A stretch of DNA of 64,000 nt from Kordiimonadaceae bacterium (GTDB lineage Bacteria; Pseudomonadota; Alphaproteobacteria; Sphingomonadales; Emcibacteraceae). The notes beneath the pieces are model-generated. The model had not been told where the DNA came from. It did not search any database and was given only the letters and a program-made list of their open reading frames with translations. This document shows, in pieces, positions 39,452 through 49,717 of the stretch (the first letter of the stretch is position 1; each line of letters opens with the position of its first letter). The position numbers were made by a program, and so were the translations under genes. The DNA lies in contig JACKKT010000011.1 in NCBI GenBank assembly GCA_024236295.1, forward strand, positions 1-64,000, in the 5' to 3' direction.

Positions 39452-40969
39452 ATGGAATATTTCCCAATCCTTTCCACGATCACTTTCCTGCCTCTCCTTG
39501 GCGTTCTTATTATTTTAAGTATCAATGGCGAAAAGGAAATAGTTGAACGAAATTCACGAAATGCAGCGTTACTAACCACTGTTGCGACATTTCTGTTTTC
39601 ACTGGTTCTCTGGTTCAGCTTTGATAAATCAACAGCCGGCTTCCAGTTTGTTGAAGAAGCAAAATGGCTTGGTGGCGGTATCCAGTATAAGATGGGTATT
39701 GATGGCATTTCAGTATTGTTTGTACTGCTGACCACTTTTATTATGCCGATCTGTATTCTGTGTGGCTGGGATACCATTAAGAAACGGGTCAAGGAATATA
39801 TGATTGCCTTCCTGCTTCTGGAATGTTTTATGATCGGTGTGTTCTGTACCCTTGATCTTGTGCTGTTCTATGTTTTCTTTGAAGCGGGTCTGATCCCCAT
39901 GTTCCTGATTATCGGTATCTGGGGCGGTGATAACCGTGTCTATGCGGCTTATAAACTGTTTCTTTATACGTTATTGGGATCAGTTCTGATGCTGGTTGCT
40001 ATGCTTTATATGTATGGTCAGGCCGGCACCACGGACATTCCGACTTTGATGCAGTTTAATTTTAATCCGCATGCACAGACTTGGCTGTTTCTGGCGTTCT
40101 TTGCCTCATTTGCGGTGAAAATGCCAATGTGGCCGGTCCATACATGGTTGCCGGATGCACACGTACAGGCACCGACTGCCGGTTCTGTTATTCTGGCAGG
40201 GATCCTTCTGAAAATGGGTGGATATGGTTTCCTCCGCTTCTCGCTTCCCATGTTCCCTGTGGCATCCGAACAGCTTGCATGGCTTATTTATTTGCTTAGC
40301 TGTATTGCAATTATCTACACCTCGCTGGTGGCTTTGCGTCAGACGGACATGAAAAAACTGATTGCCTATTCATCGGTTGCCCATATGGGTTTTGTCACCA
40401 TTGGTATTTTTGCTTTTAATATTCAAGGCATCGAGGGCTCGATTGTGGTGATGCTGGCCCATGGCTTTGTTGCATCAGCACTCTTCCTTTGTGTCGGGGT
40501 TGTTTATGACCGCTTGCATACGCGGGATATTGACCGTTATGGCGGTCTTGTCAACATCATGCCGAAATATGCACTGGTCTTTATGTTTTTTACTATGGCG
40601 TCTGTTGGCCTGCCGGGTACCGCAAACTTCGTCGGTGAAGTGTTGGTGCTTGTCGGTATCTTTAAAGTCAGCACCTGGACAACCTTCTTTGCACTGTTCG
40701 GGGTCATTCTTGGTGCGGCCTATATGCTTTATCTTTACCGTCGAGTTGTGTTTGGTGACCTTACGAAGGAAGATCTTAAAGCCATGCTTGATCTTGATAA
40801 ACGTGAAATACTGATCTTTGCACCGCTTGTCATCCTGACCTTATGGCTTGGCGTCTATCCGACTTCATTCATGGATTTTATACATGTGTCTGTTGATAAT
40901 CTTGTCACCCAGCATGAAGCCTCAATGGCAACATATCATGCTGCCGTTCAAACCGTAGCCGGAAATTAG
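39452..40969 (+). CDS. nuoM: NADH-quinone oxidoreductase subunit M
   Basis: 505-aa antiporter-like proton-pumping subunit. The ATG at 39452 ([17 protein letters not shown]) is preferred over one at 39419 inside nuoL because GGAGG lies ten bases upstream and the family starts here. It contains [20 protein letters not shown] with the conserved TM5 Glu, [20 protein letters not shown] and [16 protein letters not shown]. nuoN follows after ten bases. Confidence 0.96.
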   Translation: MEYFPILSTITFLPLLGVLIILSINGEKEIVERNSRNAALLTTVATFLFSLVLWFSFDKSTAGFQFVEEAKWLGGGIQYKMGIDGISVLFVLLTTFIMPICILCGWDTIKKRVKEYMIAFLLLECFMIGVFCTLDLVLFYVFFEAGLIPMFLIIGIWGGDNRVYAAYKLFLYTLLGSVLMLVAMLYMYGQAGTTDIPTLMQFNFNPHAQTWLFLAFFASFAVKMPMWPVHTWLPDAHVQAPTAGSVILAGILLKMGGYGFLRFSLPMFPVASEQLAWLIYLLSCIAIIYTSLVALRQTDMKKLIAYSSVAHMGFVTIGIFAFNIQGIEGSIVVMLAHGFVASALFLCVGVVYDRLHTRDIDRYGGLVNIMPKYALVFMFFTMASVGLPGTANFVGEVLVLVGIFKVSTWTTFFALFGVILGAAYMLYLYRRVVFGDLTKEDLKAMLDLDKREILIFAPLVILTLWLGVYPTSFMDFIHVSVDNLVTQHEASMATYHAAVQTVAGN

Positions 40970-40979
40970 GAGAAAAATA

Positions 40980-42440
40980 ATGGTTGAAATATTCCCTAAT
41001 CTCGAAATTGCATATGGTGAAATTTTCCTCGCTATTGGGGCAATGCTGCTTTTGATGGTCGGTGTGTTTAAAAAAGACAGTGTCAATCTGGTAAGCTGGC
41101 TGGCGGTTGGTTTTATCGTCATTACCATGTTTCTTTCTCTGGCGGTTAGGTCCGATCAGACATTTACATTATCCAACCTGTTCGTCGTTGATGGATTCAC
41201 CCAGTTTATGAAAATTCTAGTGCTTGTCGCGTCAGCTTTAGCGGTCATTATGTCCCGCGAATTTTTCAGGCTGGAAGGGGAAGACAGATTTGAATTTCCG
41301 GTTTTGATGGTTCTGGCGACCGTTGGTATGATGATTATGGTCAGTGCCAATGATTTGATGAGCCTTTATATGGGGATTGAGCTTCAAAGTCTTAGTCTTT
41401 ATGTCCTGGCGGCATTTAAACGTGACAGTGAAAAATCAACAGAAGCAGGTCTTAAATATTTTGTACTTGGTGCTTTATCATCCGGTATCCTGCTTTATGG
41501 CTGTTCATTGATTTACGGTTTTATCGGCAGCACTAATTTTTCATCTATTGCCACGGCAGTTGCCGGTATAGAAGAGGGCAGCGCATCGGTTGGTGTGATT
41601 GTTGGTCTGGTATTCGTTCTTGCCGGGCTTGCGTTTAAAGTATCTGCTGTGCCGTTTCATATGTGGACGCCGGATGTTTATGAAGGCTCGCAAACACCCG
41701 TTACAGCCTTTTTCTCGGTCGCGCCGAAGGTTGCGGCACTGGCACTTCTTGCACGGACACTTTATGTGCCGTTTGGCGATCTCAGTGGTTCATGGGCGCA
41801 GGTTGTGATCTTTATGTCGGTTGCTTCGATGATACTTGGGTCATTTGCAGCGATTATGCAAACTAATATCAAACGGCTTATGGCCTATAGTTCCATCGGG
41901 CATGTCGGTTTTGCCCTTCTTGGCCTTATTGCCGGAAATGCTGAAGGCATCAGAGGCGTGATGATTTATATGGCCATTTATCTGGTCATGAATGTGGGTA
42001 TGTTTGTCTGCATTATGTCAATGCGCCGTAAAGAAGAAGGTATGGTCGAGGATATAGCGGATCTTTCGGGACTTGCCCAAAATCATCCGGTCATGGCAGC
42101 TTTTATCAGTATTTTTATGTTCTCTCTTGCCGGGGTTCCGCCGCTCGCCGGGTTTTTCGCAAAATGGTATGTGATTATCCCGATCGTTAATGCCGGATAT
42201 TTCACGCTTGCCACTATTGCCGTATTGGCCAGTGTTGTCGGGGCCTATTACTATATCCGGATTGTTAAGGTGATGTATTTTGATGCCCCAGCTGAGGAAT
42301 TTGTACCCCAAAAATCATTGCCGATGAAAGTGATTGTAACATTGTCAGCAATCCTTGTTCTGGCCTTTATCGCACCACAAGTTTCAAGCCCTGTTCTTGA
42401 CCATGCTCAAGCCGCAGCACAGGGCCTTTCCCAGAAATAG
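40980..42440 (+). CDS. nuoN: NADH-quinone oxidoreductase subunit N
   Basis: 486-aa antiporter-like subunit nearest the quinone module. Conserved segments are [17 protein letters not shown] (TM5 Glu), [20 protein letters not shown] and [24 protein letters not shown] lies eight bases before the ATG. It is the last nuo gene, but birA starts six bases later and no terminator intervenes, so transcription continues. Confidence 0.96.
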   Translation: MVEIFPNLEIAYGEIFLAIGAMLLLMVGVFKKDSVNLVSWLAVGFIVITMFLSLAVRSDQTFTLSNLFVVDGFTQFMKILVLVASALAVIMSREFFRLEGEDRFEFPVLMVLATVGMMIMVSANDLMSLYMGIELQSLSLYVLAAFKRDSEKSTEAGLKYFVLGALSSGILLYGCSLIYGFIGSTNFSSIATAVAGIEEGSASVGVIVGLVFVLAGLAFKVSAVPFHMWTPDVYEGSQTPVTAFFSVAPKVAALALLARTLYVPFGDLSGSWAQVVIFMSVASMILGSFAAIMQTNIKRLMAYSSIGHVGFALLGLIAGNAEGIRGVMIYMAIYLVMNVGMFVCIMSMRRKEEGMVEDIADLSGLAQNHPVMAAFISIFMFSLAGVPPLAGFFAKWYVIIPIVNAGYFTLATIAVLASVVGAYYYIRIVKVMYFDAPAEEFVPQKSLPMKVIVTLSAILVLAFIAPQVSSPVLDHAQAAAQGLSQK

Positions 42441-42446
42441 GTCCAA

Positions 42447-43205
42447 ATGACAGATCAGAAAAAAATGAATGTGCCTGATGGTTTTAGCCATCAGGCCTTT
42501 ATGTCATTGGATAGCACAAATAAGGAAGCAATACGGCAGCTCGAAGCCGGTGCAAAAAGCGGCCTTTGGATCACAGCAGGTGAGCAGACAGGTGGCCGTG
42601 GTCGTGGTGGACGTGTCTGGGTGTCCGAACCCGGTAATTTATTTAGCTCTCTTATATATGATTGTGGAAAAGACATTTATACCGCTGCCCAGCTAAGTTT
42701 TGTATCTTCCCTTGCTGTGCGTGAAACAATCCTTGAATTTTTGCCGGATAGTGATGTTAAATGCAAATGGCCCAATGATGTGTTGCTTGAACATAAAAAA
42801 ATTTCGGGCATTCTTCTTGAAAGTCACAGTATGGGCTCGGACACTACCAATCATATAATCATCGGCATTGGTATTAATGTTGCCCACCATCCGGAAATAA
42901 CCAGTTATGGTTCAACACATTTGAATGATCATGCCAAAAAATGTATCATGCCAGATGATGTTTTTTATAGTCTTGCACAAAAAATGGCTTTCTGGATTGA
43001 TATCTGGCAAAATAATGGCTTTGAAGATATTAGGAAAAAGTGGCTGAATTGCTGTAAGGGACTGAATGAAATGATTACAGTAAGAACATCAGATCAGGAA
43101 GTTGCCGGACGATTTATTGACCTTGACTGTGATGGTGCCCTAAAACTGGATACTGGTACCCATATAAAATTAATTCATTCGGGTGATGTTTTTTTCACCT
43201 CTTAA
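42447..43205 (+). CDS. birA: Biotin-[acetyl-CoA-carboxylase] ligase
   Basis: Attaches biotin to the carboxyl-carrier protein of acetyl-CoA carboxylase and similar enzymes. 252 aa. The catalytic signature GGRGRGGRVWVSEPGNLFSS and the KWPNDVLLEHKKISGILLE block are present. It lacks the N-terminal helix-turn-helix of the E. coli repressor-ligase, so it is a class I enzyme without a DNA-binding role. It starts six bases after nuoN, and coaX follows after 14 bases. Confidence 0.94.
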   Translation: MTDQKKMNVPDGFSHQAFMSLDSTNKEAIRQLEAGAKSGLWITAGEQTGGRGRGGRVWVSEPGNLFSSLIYDCGKDIYTAAQLSFVSSLAVRETILEFLPDSDVKCKWPNDVLLEHKKISGILLESHSMGSDTTNHIIIGIGINVAHHPEITSYGSTHLNDHAKKCIMPDDVFYSLAQKMAFWIDIWQNNGFEDIRKKWLNCCKGLNEMITVRTSDQEVAGRFIDLDCDGALKLDTGTHIKLIHSGDVFFTS

Positions 43206-43219
43206 AAAGAGAGACCACC

Positions 43220-43996
43220 ATGCTGCTAGCGATTGATGCCGGAAATACCAATATTGTTTTTGCACTTCATGATGAGGACAGGATCATTCATAAATGGCGT
43301 ATTTCCAGCGCCAACAGCAGAACTGCCGATGAATATATGGTGTGGCTGTCGCAGCTTTTAAAATTTGAAGATCTGGATGCGTCCGTTATTACCGGTGCGA
43401 TAATTGCAACTGTGGTGCCGCAGACTTTATTTCCCTTACAATTATTGTGTAGACGGTATTTTCGCTGTGAGGCCATGGTGGTCGGCGATGCGAAAGTCAA
43501 ACTTGATGTAAATGTAAAACTGCCAAATCCGGAAGAAGTTGGCGCCGACAGATTGGTCAATGCTGTAGCAGCACAGAAAAAATATGGCGGCCCGATGATC
43601 ATCATTGATTTTGGAACAGCAACGACATTTGACGTCATAGATGATAAAGGCGATTATCATGGAGGTGTCATTGCGCCGGGGGTTAACCTTTCGGTGGAAG
43701 CGCTCAGTATGGCGGCGGCAAAGCTGCCAAGGGTGGCCGTTGAAAAGCCCGAAAAAGTTATCGGCAACAGCACAATTTCTGCCATACAGTCAGGTATATT
43801 TTATGGCTATCTTTCAATGATTGAAGGAATGGTCACCCGTATAACCGCCGAATATGGCGGTCCTATGAAAGTCTTGGCAACCGGTGGGCTTGCACCGCTT
43901 TTCAGTGATGCAACGAATATCATTGAATATGTTGATCAGGAACTGACAACGTATGGTCTATTTGAAATTTATTCAGCCAATATTGACAGTAAGTAA
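43220..43996 (+). CDS. coaX: Type III pantothenate kinase
   Basis: First step of coenzyme A synthesis. 258 aa of the ASKHA fold. Motifs are LLAIDAGNTNIVFAL (phosphate 1), NPEEVGADRLVNAVAA (adjacent to the pantothenate site), IIDFGTATTFDVID (phosphate 2 with the catalytic Asp) and GGVIAPGVNLSVEAL. AGAGA precedes the ATG. The rnj ATG shares its first base with the coaX stop (TAATG), indicating translational coupling. Confidence 0.96.
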   Translation: MLLAIDAGNTNIVFALHDEDRIIHKWRISSANSRTADEYMVWLSQLLKFEDLDASVITGAIIATVVPQTLFPLQLLCRRYFRCEAMVVGDAKVKLDVNVKLPNPEEVGADRLVNAVAAQKKYGGPMIIIDFGTATTFDVIDDKGDYHGGVIAPGVNLSVEALSMAAAKLPRVAVEKPEKVIGNSTISAIQSGIFYGYLSMIEGMVTRITAEYGGPMKVLATGGLAPLFSDATNIIEYVDQELTTYGLFEIYSANIDSK

Positions 43997-45663
43997 TGAG
44001 CAGAAACCATAAACAGTTATTGTTTTTGCCACTTGGCGGATCCGGTGAAATAGGAATGAATTTAAACCTTTATTCCTATGATAATCAGTGGATTATGGTC
44101 GACTGCGGCATTTCATTTGCCGATGATTACCTGCCGGGTATTGATCTCATCATGCCGGATGTCAGCTTCATTGATAATATTAGGGAGGACCTGCTTGGTC
44201 TTGTGCTGACTCATGCCCATGAAGATCATATTGGCGCTGTTGTCCATTTATGGCCGCGTTTTCGCTGTCCTATCTATGTTACGCCGTTTAGCGCCATAAT
44301 ACTTCGTTCAAAACTCGCTGAAGAAGGTCTGTTAGATCAGGTTACCATCCATGAAATTGCAGTAAGCGGAACTTTTAATCTGGGCGATTTCGAAATTGAA
44401 TATGTCACACTGACCCATTCCATACCGGAGCCCAATGCGCTGAGGATAACAACCCCGCTTGGGACAATTTTCCATACAGGGGACTGGAAACTGGATCCCG
44501 CACCAATTATCGGTGATGTCAGTAATATCCAAAGGCTTAAGGAAATAGGTGATGCGGGCGTCCTGGCGATTGTTTGTGACAGCACCAATGTATTTAATGA
44601 AAAATCATCCGGTTCGGAAACGGCGGTACGTGAAAGCCTGCTTGAGCTATTAAAGGATAAACCGGGCGCTATATTCTGTACAACCTTCTCATCAAATGTG
44701 GCGCGTGTGGAAACACTTGGGCATATGGCACGGCAAACTGACCGCCATTTATGCCTGGTCGGTCGGTCAATCAAACGCAATGTGGCTGCGGCCCGTCAGT
44801 GTGGTTATTTGCATGACTTTCCGGAAATTATGGATGAGGAGGATGCAGCACATCTGCCGCGAAATAAGGTTCTTTATGTCTGTACCGGCTGTCAGGGAGA
44901 GGCCAGAGCTGCCCTCCTGCGGATCGCGCAGGATAACAGCAAGCATGTACATATTGCCAAAAATGATACGGTGGTATTTTCTTCAAAAGTAATTCCGGGA
45001 AATGAACTGGCAATCTCCCGAATTTATAACCTGCTGATTGAAAAATCAGCCGAGGTTATTACAGAAAAAAATGCCTTTGTCCATGTATCGGGTCATCCCG
45101 GGCAGGAAGAACTGAAGCAGATGTATGAATGGATCAGACCGGAAGTTGTTGTCCCAACCCATGGGGAGCGCGTCCATATGATGAAGCAGGCTGAGTTTGC
45201 ATCATCATTGGGATATAAAAAAACGATTGTTCCTAAAAACGGAAGTGTTGTCAAGCTGGCACCGGGGCCGGCGGAAATTATCAACGAAGTCCCAGCAGGC
45301 AGATTGGCGCTTGATGGCAGAATATTGATCAGAGATGATGATTTGGCCATCATTGAACGGAGACGGGTTTTATTTAATGGTGCGCTGGTTGTTCATGCGG
45401 TACTTGAAATGGATGGATCATTACTGGCGCCGCTTGAAATTACCCCAATTGGACTTCCGGATGAGGGGGAAAATAAACTTGAAAAATTTATTGATGATAA
45501 AATTCATCGGGCGCTTGAGCGGGCTCAGAAGTCACATCTGGTTGATGATGATATTATCAAGGAAATCATACGTGTTTCAGCGCGAAAGGCATCAAAACAA
45601 TATACCGGAAAGGAAACGGGCCCGGTAACAACCGTCAATCTGACAAGGATGACCAGAAAATGA
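43996..45663 (+). CDS. rnj: Ribonuclease J
   Basis: Metallo-beta-lactamase/beta-CASP ribonuclease with 5'-exo and endonuclease activity on RNA; standard in alphaproteobacteria. 555 aa. It starts with LPLGGSGEIGMNLNLY, followed by the metal motif LTHAHEDHIGAV, VTLTHSIPEPNALRI and the beta-CASP motif VFVSGHP-like text read here as FVHVSGHPGQEELK. The C-terminal domain ends VNLTRMTRK. One-base overlap with coaX and four-base overlap with mce. Confidence 0.96.
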   Translation: MSRNHKQLLFLPLGGSGEIGMNLNLYSYDNQWIMVDCGISFADDYLPGIDLIMPDVSFIDNIREDLLGLVLTHAHEDHIGAVVHLWPRFRCPIYVTPFSAIILRSKLAEEGLLDQVTIHEIAVSGTFNLGDFEIEYVTLTHSIPEPNALRITTPLGTIFHTGDWKLDPAPIIGDVSNIQRLKEIGDAGVLAIVCDSTNVFNEKSSGSETAVRESLLELLKDKPGAIFCTTFSSNVARVETLGHMARQTDRHLCLVGRSIKRNVAAARQCGYLHDFPEIMDEEDAAHLPRNKVLYVCTGCQGEARAALLRIAQDNSKHVHIAKNDTVVFSSKVIPGNELAISRIYNLLIEKSAEVITEKNAFVHVSGHPGQEELKQMYEWIRPEVVVPTHGERVHMMKQAEFASSLGYKKTIVPKNGSVVKLAPGPAEIINEVPAGRLALDGRILIRDDDLAIIERRRVLFNGALVVHAVLEMDGSLLAPLEITPIGLPDEGENKLEKFIDDKIHRALERAQKSHLVDDDIIKEIIRVSARKASKQYTGKETGPVTTVNLTRMTRK

Positions 45664-46064
45664 TTAAAAAATTAAATCATGTGGCAATTGCTGTACCGGA
45701 TTTGGATGCGGCGATAAATCTATATAAAGATGTTTTAGGGGCGGATGTTGAGGGGGTTGTTGATCTTCCGGCACATGGTGTTACGGTCGCATTTGTTGAT
45801 CTTGGGAATACGAAAATTGAACTGCTTTATCCACTTGGTGATAATTCACCAATACTGTCTTATTTAAATAAAAATTCGTCAGGGGGTATTCATCACATTT
45901 GTTTTGAAGTAGAAGATATAAAAGAGGCGCGTGACCGATTGCTCGAAAAAGGTATGAGGATAATCGGAAAATCAGAACCGGCGCTGGGTGCCCATGGCAA
46001 GCCGGTGCTCTTTCTACACCCTAAGGATTTTTGCGGTACACTTATTGAACTTGAGCAGATTTAG
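45660..46064 (+). CDS. mce: Methylmalonyl-CoA epimerase
   Basis: Interconverts (S)- and (R)-methylmalonyl-CoA in propionate metabolism. 134-aa VOC-fold enzyme. Metal ligands are the His in LNHVAIAVPDLD, the His in GIHHICFEVEDI, and the C-terminal Glu in GTLIELEQI, with the conserved GAHGKPVLFLHPKDFCG stretch. It overlaps the end of rnj by four bases (ATGA). The small membrane protein follows after nine bases. Confidence 0.95.
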   Translation: MIKKLNHVAIAVPDLDAAINLYKDVLGADVEGVVDLPAHGVTVAFVDLGNTKIELLYPLGDNSPILSYLNKNSSGGIHHICFEVEDIKEARDRLLEKGMRIIGKSEPALGAHGKPVLFLHPKDFCGTLIELEQI

Positions 46065-46073
46065 AGGTTAATC

Positions 46074-46316
46074 ATGAATTATATTGGGTATAGCATCACA
46101 TTTTTTCTTTCCTGGTGGTTTTTCCTCTTCATTGTTTTGCCGATTGGAGTGACGACCCACAGTGAATTAGATGAAGATGTTGAGGACGGCATTGAGGTCG
46201 GTTCACCTGTCCATGCAAATATCAAGAAAAAAATGCTGATGGCTACAGGGCTAACTGTTTGTTTTATGATACTGGTGGCAATAATTGACTATTTTGACCT
46301 AATATCAATTAAGTGA
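46074..46316 (+). CDS. DUF1467-family small membrane protein
   Basis: 80 aa with two TM helices (about 6-26 and 56-75). Between them lies a polar loop starting LPIGVTTHSELDED, which matches the LP-G-V/R pattern of DUF1467 proteins found after mce or near proS in many alphaproteobacteria. Function unknown. It is the last gene of the nuo-birA-coaX-rnj-mce run, closed by the terminator at 46344. Confidence 0.85.
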   Translation: MNYIGYSITFFLSWWFFLFIVLPIGVTTHSELDEDVEDGIEVGSPVHANIKKKMLMATGLTVCFMILVAIIDYFDLISIK

Positions 46317-46343
46317 ACGGATTTTACAAAATTCAGACATAAA

Positions 46344-46373
46344 AAAAGCAAGGATTAAACCTTGCTTCTTTTA
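46344..46373 (+). terminator. Intrinsic terminator closing the nuo-to-DUF1467 operon
   Basis: AAGCAAGG (46346-46353) and CCTTGCTT (46360-46367) form an eight-pair stem with a six-base loop, preceded by an A-run and followed by CTTTTATTT. It is the first convincing terminator after nuoA, 18 kb upstream. Confidence 0.9.
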
Positions 46374-46592
46374 TTTGGTGTAGTGATTTTTGTCCAAATT
46401 TTTATTTTTTGTTGCTATAGAGTTTCCTCACTCCCAAACTTGGGCTTCACTAATGGGGTTAAATTACATTTGGCTTGCTGTTCTGTCACCCTAAAAATGA
46501 GTAAAATTGTAATATTTTTGTAACTTGTTGTATTTCTGCCACATATTGATCTTACTAAGAAAATTCATCTATGATGTAAAGCAGGAGAGATT

Positions 46593-47084
46593 ATGATGCG
46601 ACTTAAGGTAACTATTCTGATAATGCTTGCTTTTTCATCTTTGTCATCAGTTTTGTCTGCGCAGGAAAATTCTGATAATAAAAAAATTGAAGAGACAAAA
46701 ACGCCTGACCAAATCCTCCTCGTCACCTATGAAGATTGCCAATTGTTAAGACCTTATATTCCGGGTGAGGATGTCACCTATAAACCCGATCAGGATGTGC
46801 GCGGAAATGCGTTGATACCAGCTGAAATTAAAAATGAAAATGATCTGATGATCGGCAGTAACGGATATTCATTTTATTTAACCCATGATGCCTTAAAAGT
46901 AATGAACGACAATAAAAGTTCGGGTCTTACAGGAAGTGAAGAGGGAAAAATCATTCTGGGCCAGGTTACAGTTAAAGATGGAGATGTTTTCTGGAATGGA
47001 CGCTCGCTAAAAGAAAGTGATAAAAGCCGCATTTACATGCTTTGCGATCAGCAAAGAAAAAGACGACCGATTATCAAAAGGTAA
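46593..47084 (+). CDS. Uncharacterised secreted protein, 163 aa
   Basis: The N-terminus is a Sec signal peptide: MMRLK, then a hydrophobic core VTILIMLAFSSLSSVLS, with probable cleavage after SVLSA-Q near residue 23. The mature part contains YEDCQLLRPYIPGEDVTYKP and ends near YMLCDQQRKR, with two cysteines that could form a disulfide in the periplasm. I recall similar unannotated proteins in related alphaproteobacteria, but no function. GGAGAG lies three bases before the first of two in-frame ATGs (46593, 46596). It follows a 276-base gap and precedes proS. Confidence 0.75.
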   Translation: MMRLKVTILIMLAFSSLSSVLSAQENSDNKKIEETKTPDQILLVTYEDCQLLRPYIPGEDVTYKPDQDVRGNALIPAEIKNENDLMIGSNGYSFYLTHDALKVMNDNKSSGLTGSEEGKIILGQVTVKDGDVFWNGRSLKESDKSRIYMLCDQQRKRRPIIKR

Positions 47085-47112
47085 TTGAAGAAACCGCCAC
47101 CTTTGCTATAAA
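47085..47112 (+). promoter_or_regulatory. Candidate promoter of proS
   Basis: TTGAAG (47085-47090), a 16-base spacer and TATAAA (47107-47112), 44 bases before the proS ATG. The -35 starts directly after the stop codon of the secreted protein. A short TTGCT-ATAA-AGCAA stem overlaps the -10. Confidence 0.4.
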
Positions 47113-47155
47113 GCAATATATTATTTTTTAAATTATAAATTATTCAAGGTCTAAA

Positions 47156-48457
47156 ATGCGTCTTTCAAATTATTTTATCCCGACCATCAAGGAAAATCCG
47201 GCAGAGGCACAGATTGTCTCTCATCGTTTGATGCTTCGTTCCGGTATGATCCGCCAATCAAGTGCAGGGATTTATATCTGGCTGCCGACTGGACTTCGGG
47301 TGATGAATAAAATTGCCGATATTGTTCGTGAAGAACAGGGCCGGGCCGGGGCCATTGAATTATTGATGCCAACAATTCAGCCTGCGGAGCTATGGCAGCA
47401 AAGTGGCCGTTATGACGCCTACGGCAAAGAAATGCTCCGGATCACGGACCGTAGCGAGCGGGAAATGCTTTACGGGCCAACCAATGAGGAAATGATCACC
47501 GATCTTTTTAAGAATAATGTGAAAACATATAAGGATCTGCCACTTAATCTTTATCATATTCAATGGAAATTCCGGGATGAGGTACGCCCGCGGTTTGGGA
47601 TCATGCGCGGTCGTGAATTTCTTATGAAAGATGCCTATTCTTTTGATTTGGATTTTGAAGGGGCAAAAGAATCCTACAATAAAATGTATGTGGCTTACCT
47701 TCGAACATTTGCGCGGCTTGGCCTTGTGGCAATTCCGGTGCGGGCCGACGCAGGCGCGATTGGTGGTGATCTCAGCCATGAATTTCAGATCCTTGCTGAA
47801 ACCGGCGAAAGTACCCTTTATTATGATAAGGGCATTGAAAGTTTTGAACTGGCCTCCCTGACCGGCGATATAGAAAGTGAGACGGTAAGCAAACTGCAAA
47901 GCTATTATGCAATGGAAGAAGAAAAGCATGATCCGGAAAATTGCCCGGTACCGGCTGAAAACTTAAGAACAGCCAAGGGGATTGAAGTTGGGCATATTTT
48001 CTATTTTGGTAAAAAATATTCCGAACCTATGGGCGCGAAAGTCGCCGGCCCTGACGGCAAGGAAGTTGTCGTTGAAATGGGGTCATACGGCATTGGCGTC
48101 TCGCGACTGGTCGGTGCACTGATTGAAGCCAATCATGATGATAAAGGGATCATCTGGCCGGAAGCGGTTGCCCCCTTTAAAGTCGGAATCATTAATTTAC
48201 GCGCTAAAGATGAAGCTTGTACTGCTGCCTGTGATGATCTTTACCAAAAGATGCAGGACCGTGGCATCGAAGTATTATATGATGACCGTGATGCGGGACC
48301 AGGTGCCAAGTTTGCGGATATGGATCTGATTGGCCTGCCGTGGCAGGTGGTTGTGGGGCCTAAAGGTCTTGAAAAAGGTGTATACGAACTAAAAAACCGT
48401 CGTACTGATGAACGGATAGAACTTGGCCTTGAAGAACTGCTCAATAAATTAGGATAA
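47156..48457 (+). CDS. proS: Prolyl-tRNA synthetase, short form without insertion domain
   Basis: Charges tRNA-Pro. 433 aa, the compact form typical of alphaproteobacteria that lacks the roughly 180-residue cis-editing INS domain of the E. coli enzyme. Class II motifs are visible: [16 protein letters not shown] motif 1 context, motif 2 [20 protein letters not shown], and motif 3 [14 protein letters not shown], followed by the anticodon-binding domain. CAAGG precedes the ATG by seven bases. lolC follows after three bases. Confidence 0.97.
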   Translation: MRLSNYFIPTIKENPAEAQIVSHRLMLRSGMIRQSSAGIYIWLPTGLRVMNKIADIVREEQGRAGAIELLMPTIQPAELWQQSGRYDAYGKEMLRITDRSEREMLYGPTNEEMITDLFKNNVKTYKDLPLNLYHIQWKFRDEVRPRFGIMRGREFLMKDAYSFDLDFEGAKESYNKMYVAYLRTFARLGLVAIPVRADAGAIGGDLSHEFQILAETGESTLYYDKGIESFELASLTGDIESETVSKLQSYYAMEEEKHDPENCPVPAENLRTAKGIEVGHIFYFGKKYSEPMGAKVAGPDGKEVVVEMGSYGIGVSRLVGALIEANHDDKGIIWPEAVAPFKVGIINLRAKDEACTAACDDLYQKMQDRGIEVLYDDRDAGPGAKFADMDLIGLPWQVVVGPKGLEKGVYELKNRRTDERIELGLEELLNKLG

Positions 48458-48460
48458 TAT

Positions 48461-49717
48461 ATGTTCAGAAGTTACGAGTGGAAAGTCGCGCTCAAATATT
48501 TAAGCATTAAGGGTCATGACGGCTTTGTCACTGTAATCGCTTTATTTTCACTTTTTGGAATTTTCCTTGGGGTTGGGGCATTGGTTGTCACTATGTCGGT
48601 AATGGGTGGCTTTCGTGAAGAACTCCTAAATAAAGTTATAGGCTTTAACGGCCACGTTCTTTATCAGCCGTTTGGCGGTAAAATGGAAAATTATGATCAG
48701 GCGGCCGATGATTTAAGCACGGTAAAAGATGTTGTAAAAGTCCGCCCGATTATTGAAGGGCAGGCATTGGCAATGATGGGGGATAATGGCACATTTGCCC
48801 TTGTCCGCGGTGTTAAGCCGGAAGATCTGAAATCAAAAGATCTGGTCGCATCAAATATAGTCGAAGGTAGTCTTGATCATTTTGGCGAGGGTGAAAATGA
48901 CATCGTTATCGGCAAAAGGCTTGCTGAAAAATACAGCCTTCAAATCGGAAGCGATGTAACGCTGATGTCGCCAAGGGGACGAATTACAGCGTTTGGCACC
49001 GTTCCGCGAATTCAGCAGTTCACCGTTGTCGCCATTTTTGAAGTCGGTGAATTTAATTATGATTCAAGCTACTTTTTTGTTCCCCTGAAAGCAGCGCAGA
49101 CTTATTTCCAGTATGGAGATCAGGCGGGGGGGCTTGAAATAACCCTTACCCATGCGGATATGGTCGGGAAAGTATACCCGCTTCTTGCGCAGCGGATCGT
49201 TGATTCCGGTCTGGCAGGCCGTATTATTGACTGGCAGCAGCTCAACCGGTCATTCTTTAATGCATTACAGATAGAAAAAAATGCCATGTTTATCATTTTG
49301 TCCCTGATTATTCTGGTGGCAGTTTTTAACGTTATCTCAACAATGATCATGCTGGTAAAAAGTAAAACCAGGGATATTGCCGTCCTGCGGACGATGGGAG
49401 CGTCCCGCTCATCCATCACCCGGATATTTTTCATTATTGGCTCAAGTATTGGGGTTATTGGAACTTTTCTGGGTGTTGTCGGGGGTGTATATCTGGCCAA
49501 TCATCTTCAATGGGTGGCGGATCTGATTGAAAAAATGACGGGGGCCACTGTCTGGGATGCCGAGACAAGATTCATTAGTGAAATACCGTCAATAGTTGAT
49601 AATACGGAAGTGATTGCCATCACTATTGTTGCACTTACCTTATCCCTTTTGGCGACAATATTTCCGGCACTTAAGGCCGCTAATACTGATCCGGTAAAGG
49701 CACTTAAGTATGAGTAA
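48461..49717 (+). CDS. lolC: Lipoprotein-releasing ABC system permease
   Basis: Inner-membrane permease that, with LolD, extracts mature lipoproteins and passes them to LolA for the outer membrane. 418 aa. TM1 (about 21-48) follows the FRSYEWKVALKYL start. A large periplasmic domain spans about 50-265, then come three TM helices in the C-terminal FtsX-like domain, with KSKTRDIAVLRTMGASRSSI as the coupling region. Only one permease gene is present, so it probably acts as a LolC/E (LolF-like) homodimer. It overlaps lolD by eight bases. Confidence 0.93.
   Translation: MFRSYEWKVALKYLSIKGHDGFVTVIALFSLFGIFLGVGALVVTMSVMGGFREELLNKVIGFNGHVLYQPFGGKMENYDQAADDLSTVKDVVKVRPIIEGQALAMMGDNGTFALVRGVKPEDLKSKDLVASNIVEGSLDHFGEGENDIVIGKRLAEKYSLQIGSDVTLMSPRGRITAFGTVPRIQQFTVVAIFEVGEFNYDSSYFFVPLKAAQTYFQYGDQAGGLEITLTHADMVGKVYPLLAQRIVDSGLAGRIIDWQQLNRSFFNALQIEKNAMFIILSLIILVAVFNVISTMIMLVKSKTRDIAVLRTMGASRSSITRIFFIIGSSIGVIGTFLGVVGGVYLANHLQWVADLIEKMTGATVWDAETRFISEIPSIVDNTEVIAITIVALTLSLLATIFPALKAANTDPVKALKYE

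Noticed and set aside
46433..46444. CCCAA-AC-TTGGG mini-palindrome in the gap before the secreted unknown gene
   Set aside because: Twelve bases only, no repeat elsewhere nearby and not placed at a recognisable promoter; likely chance.
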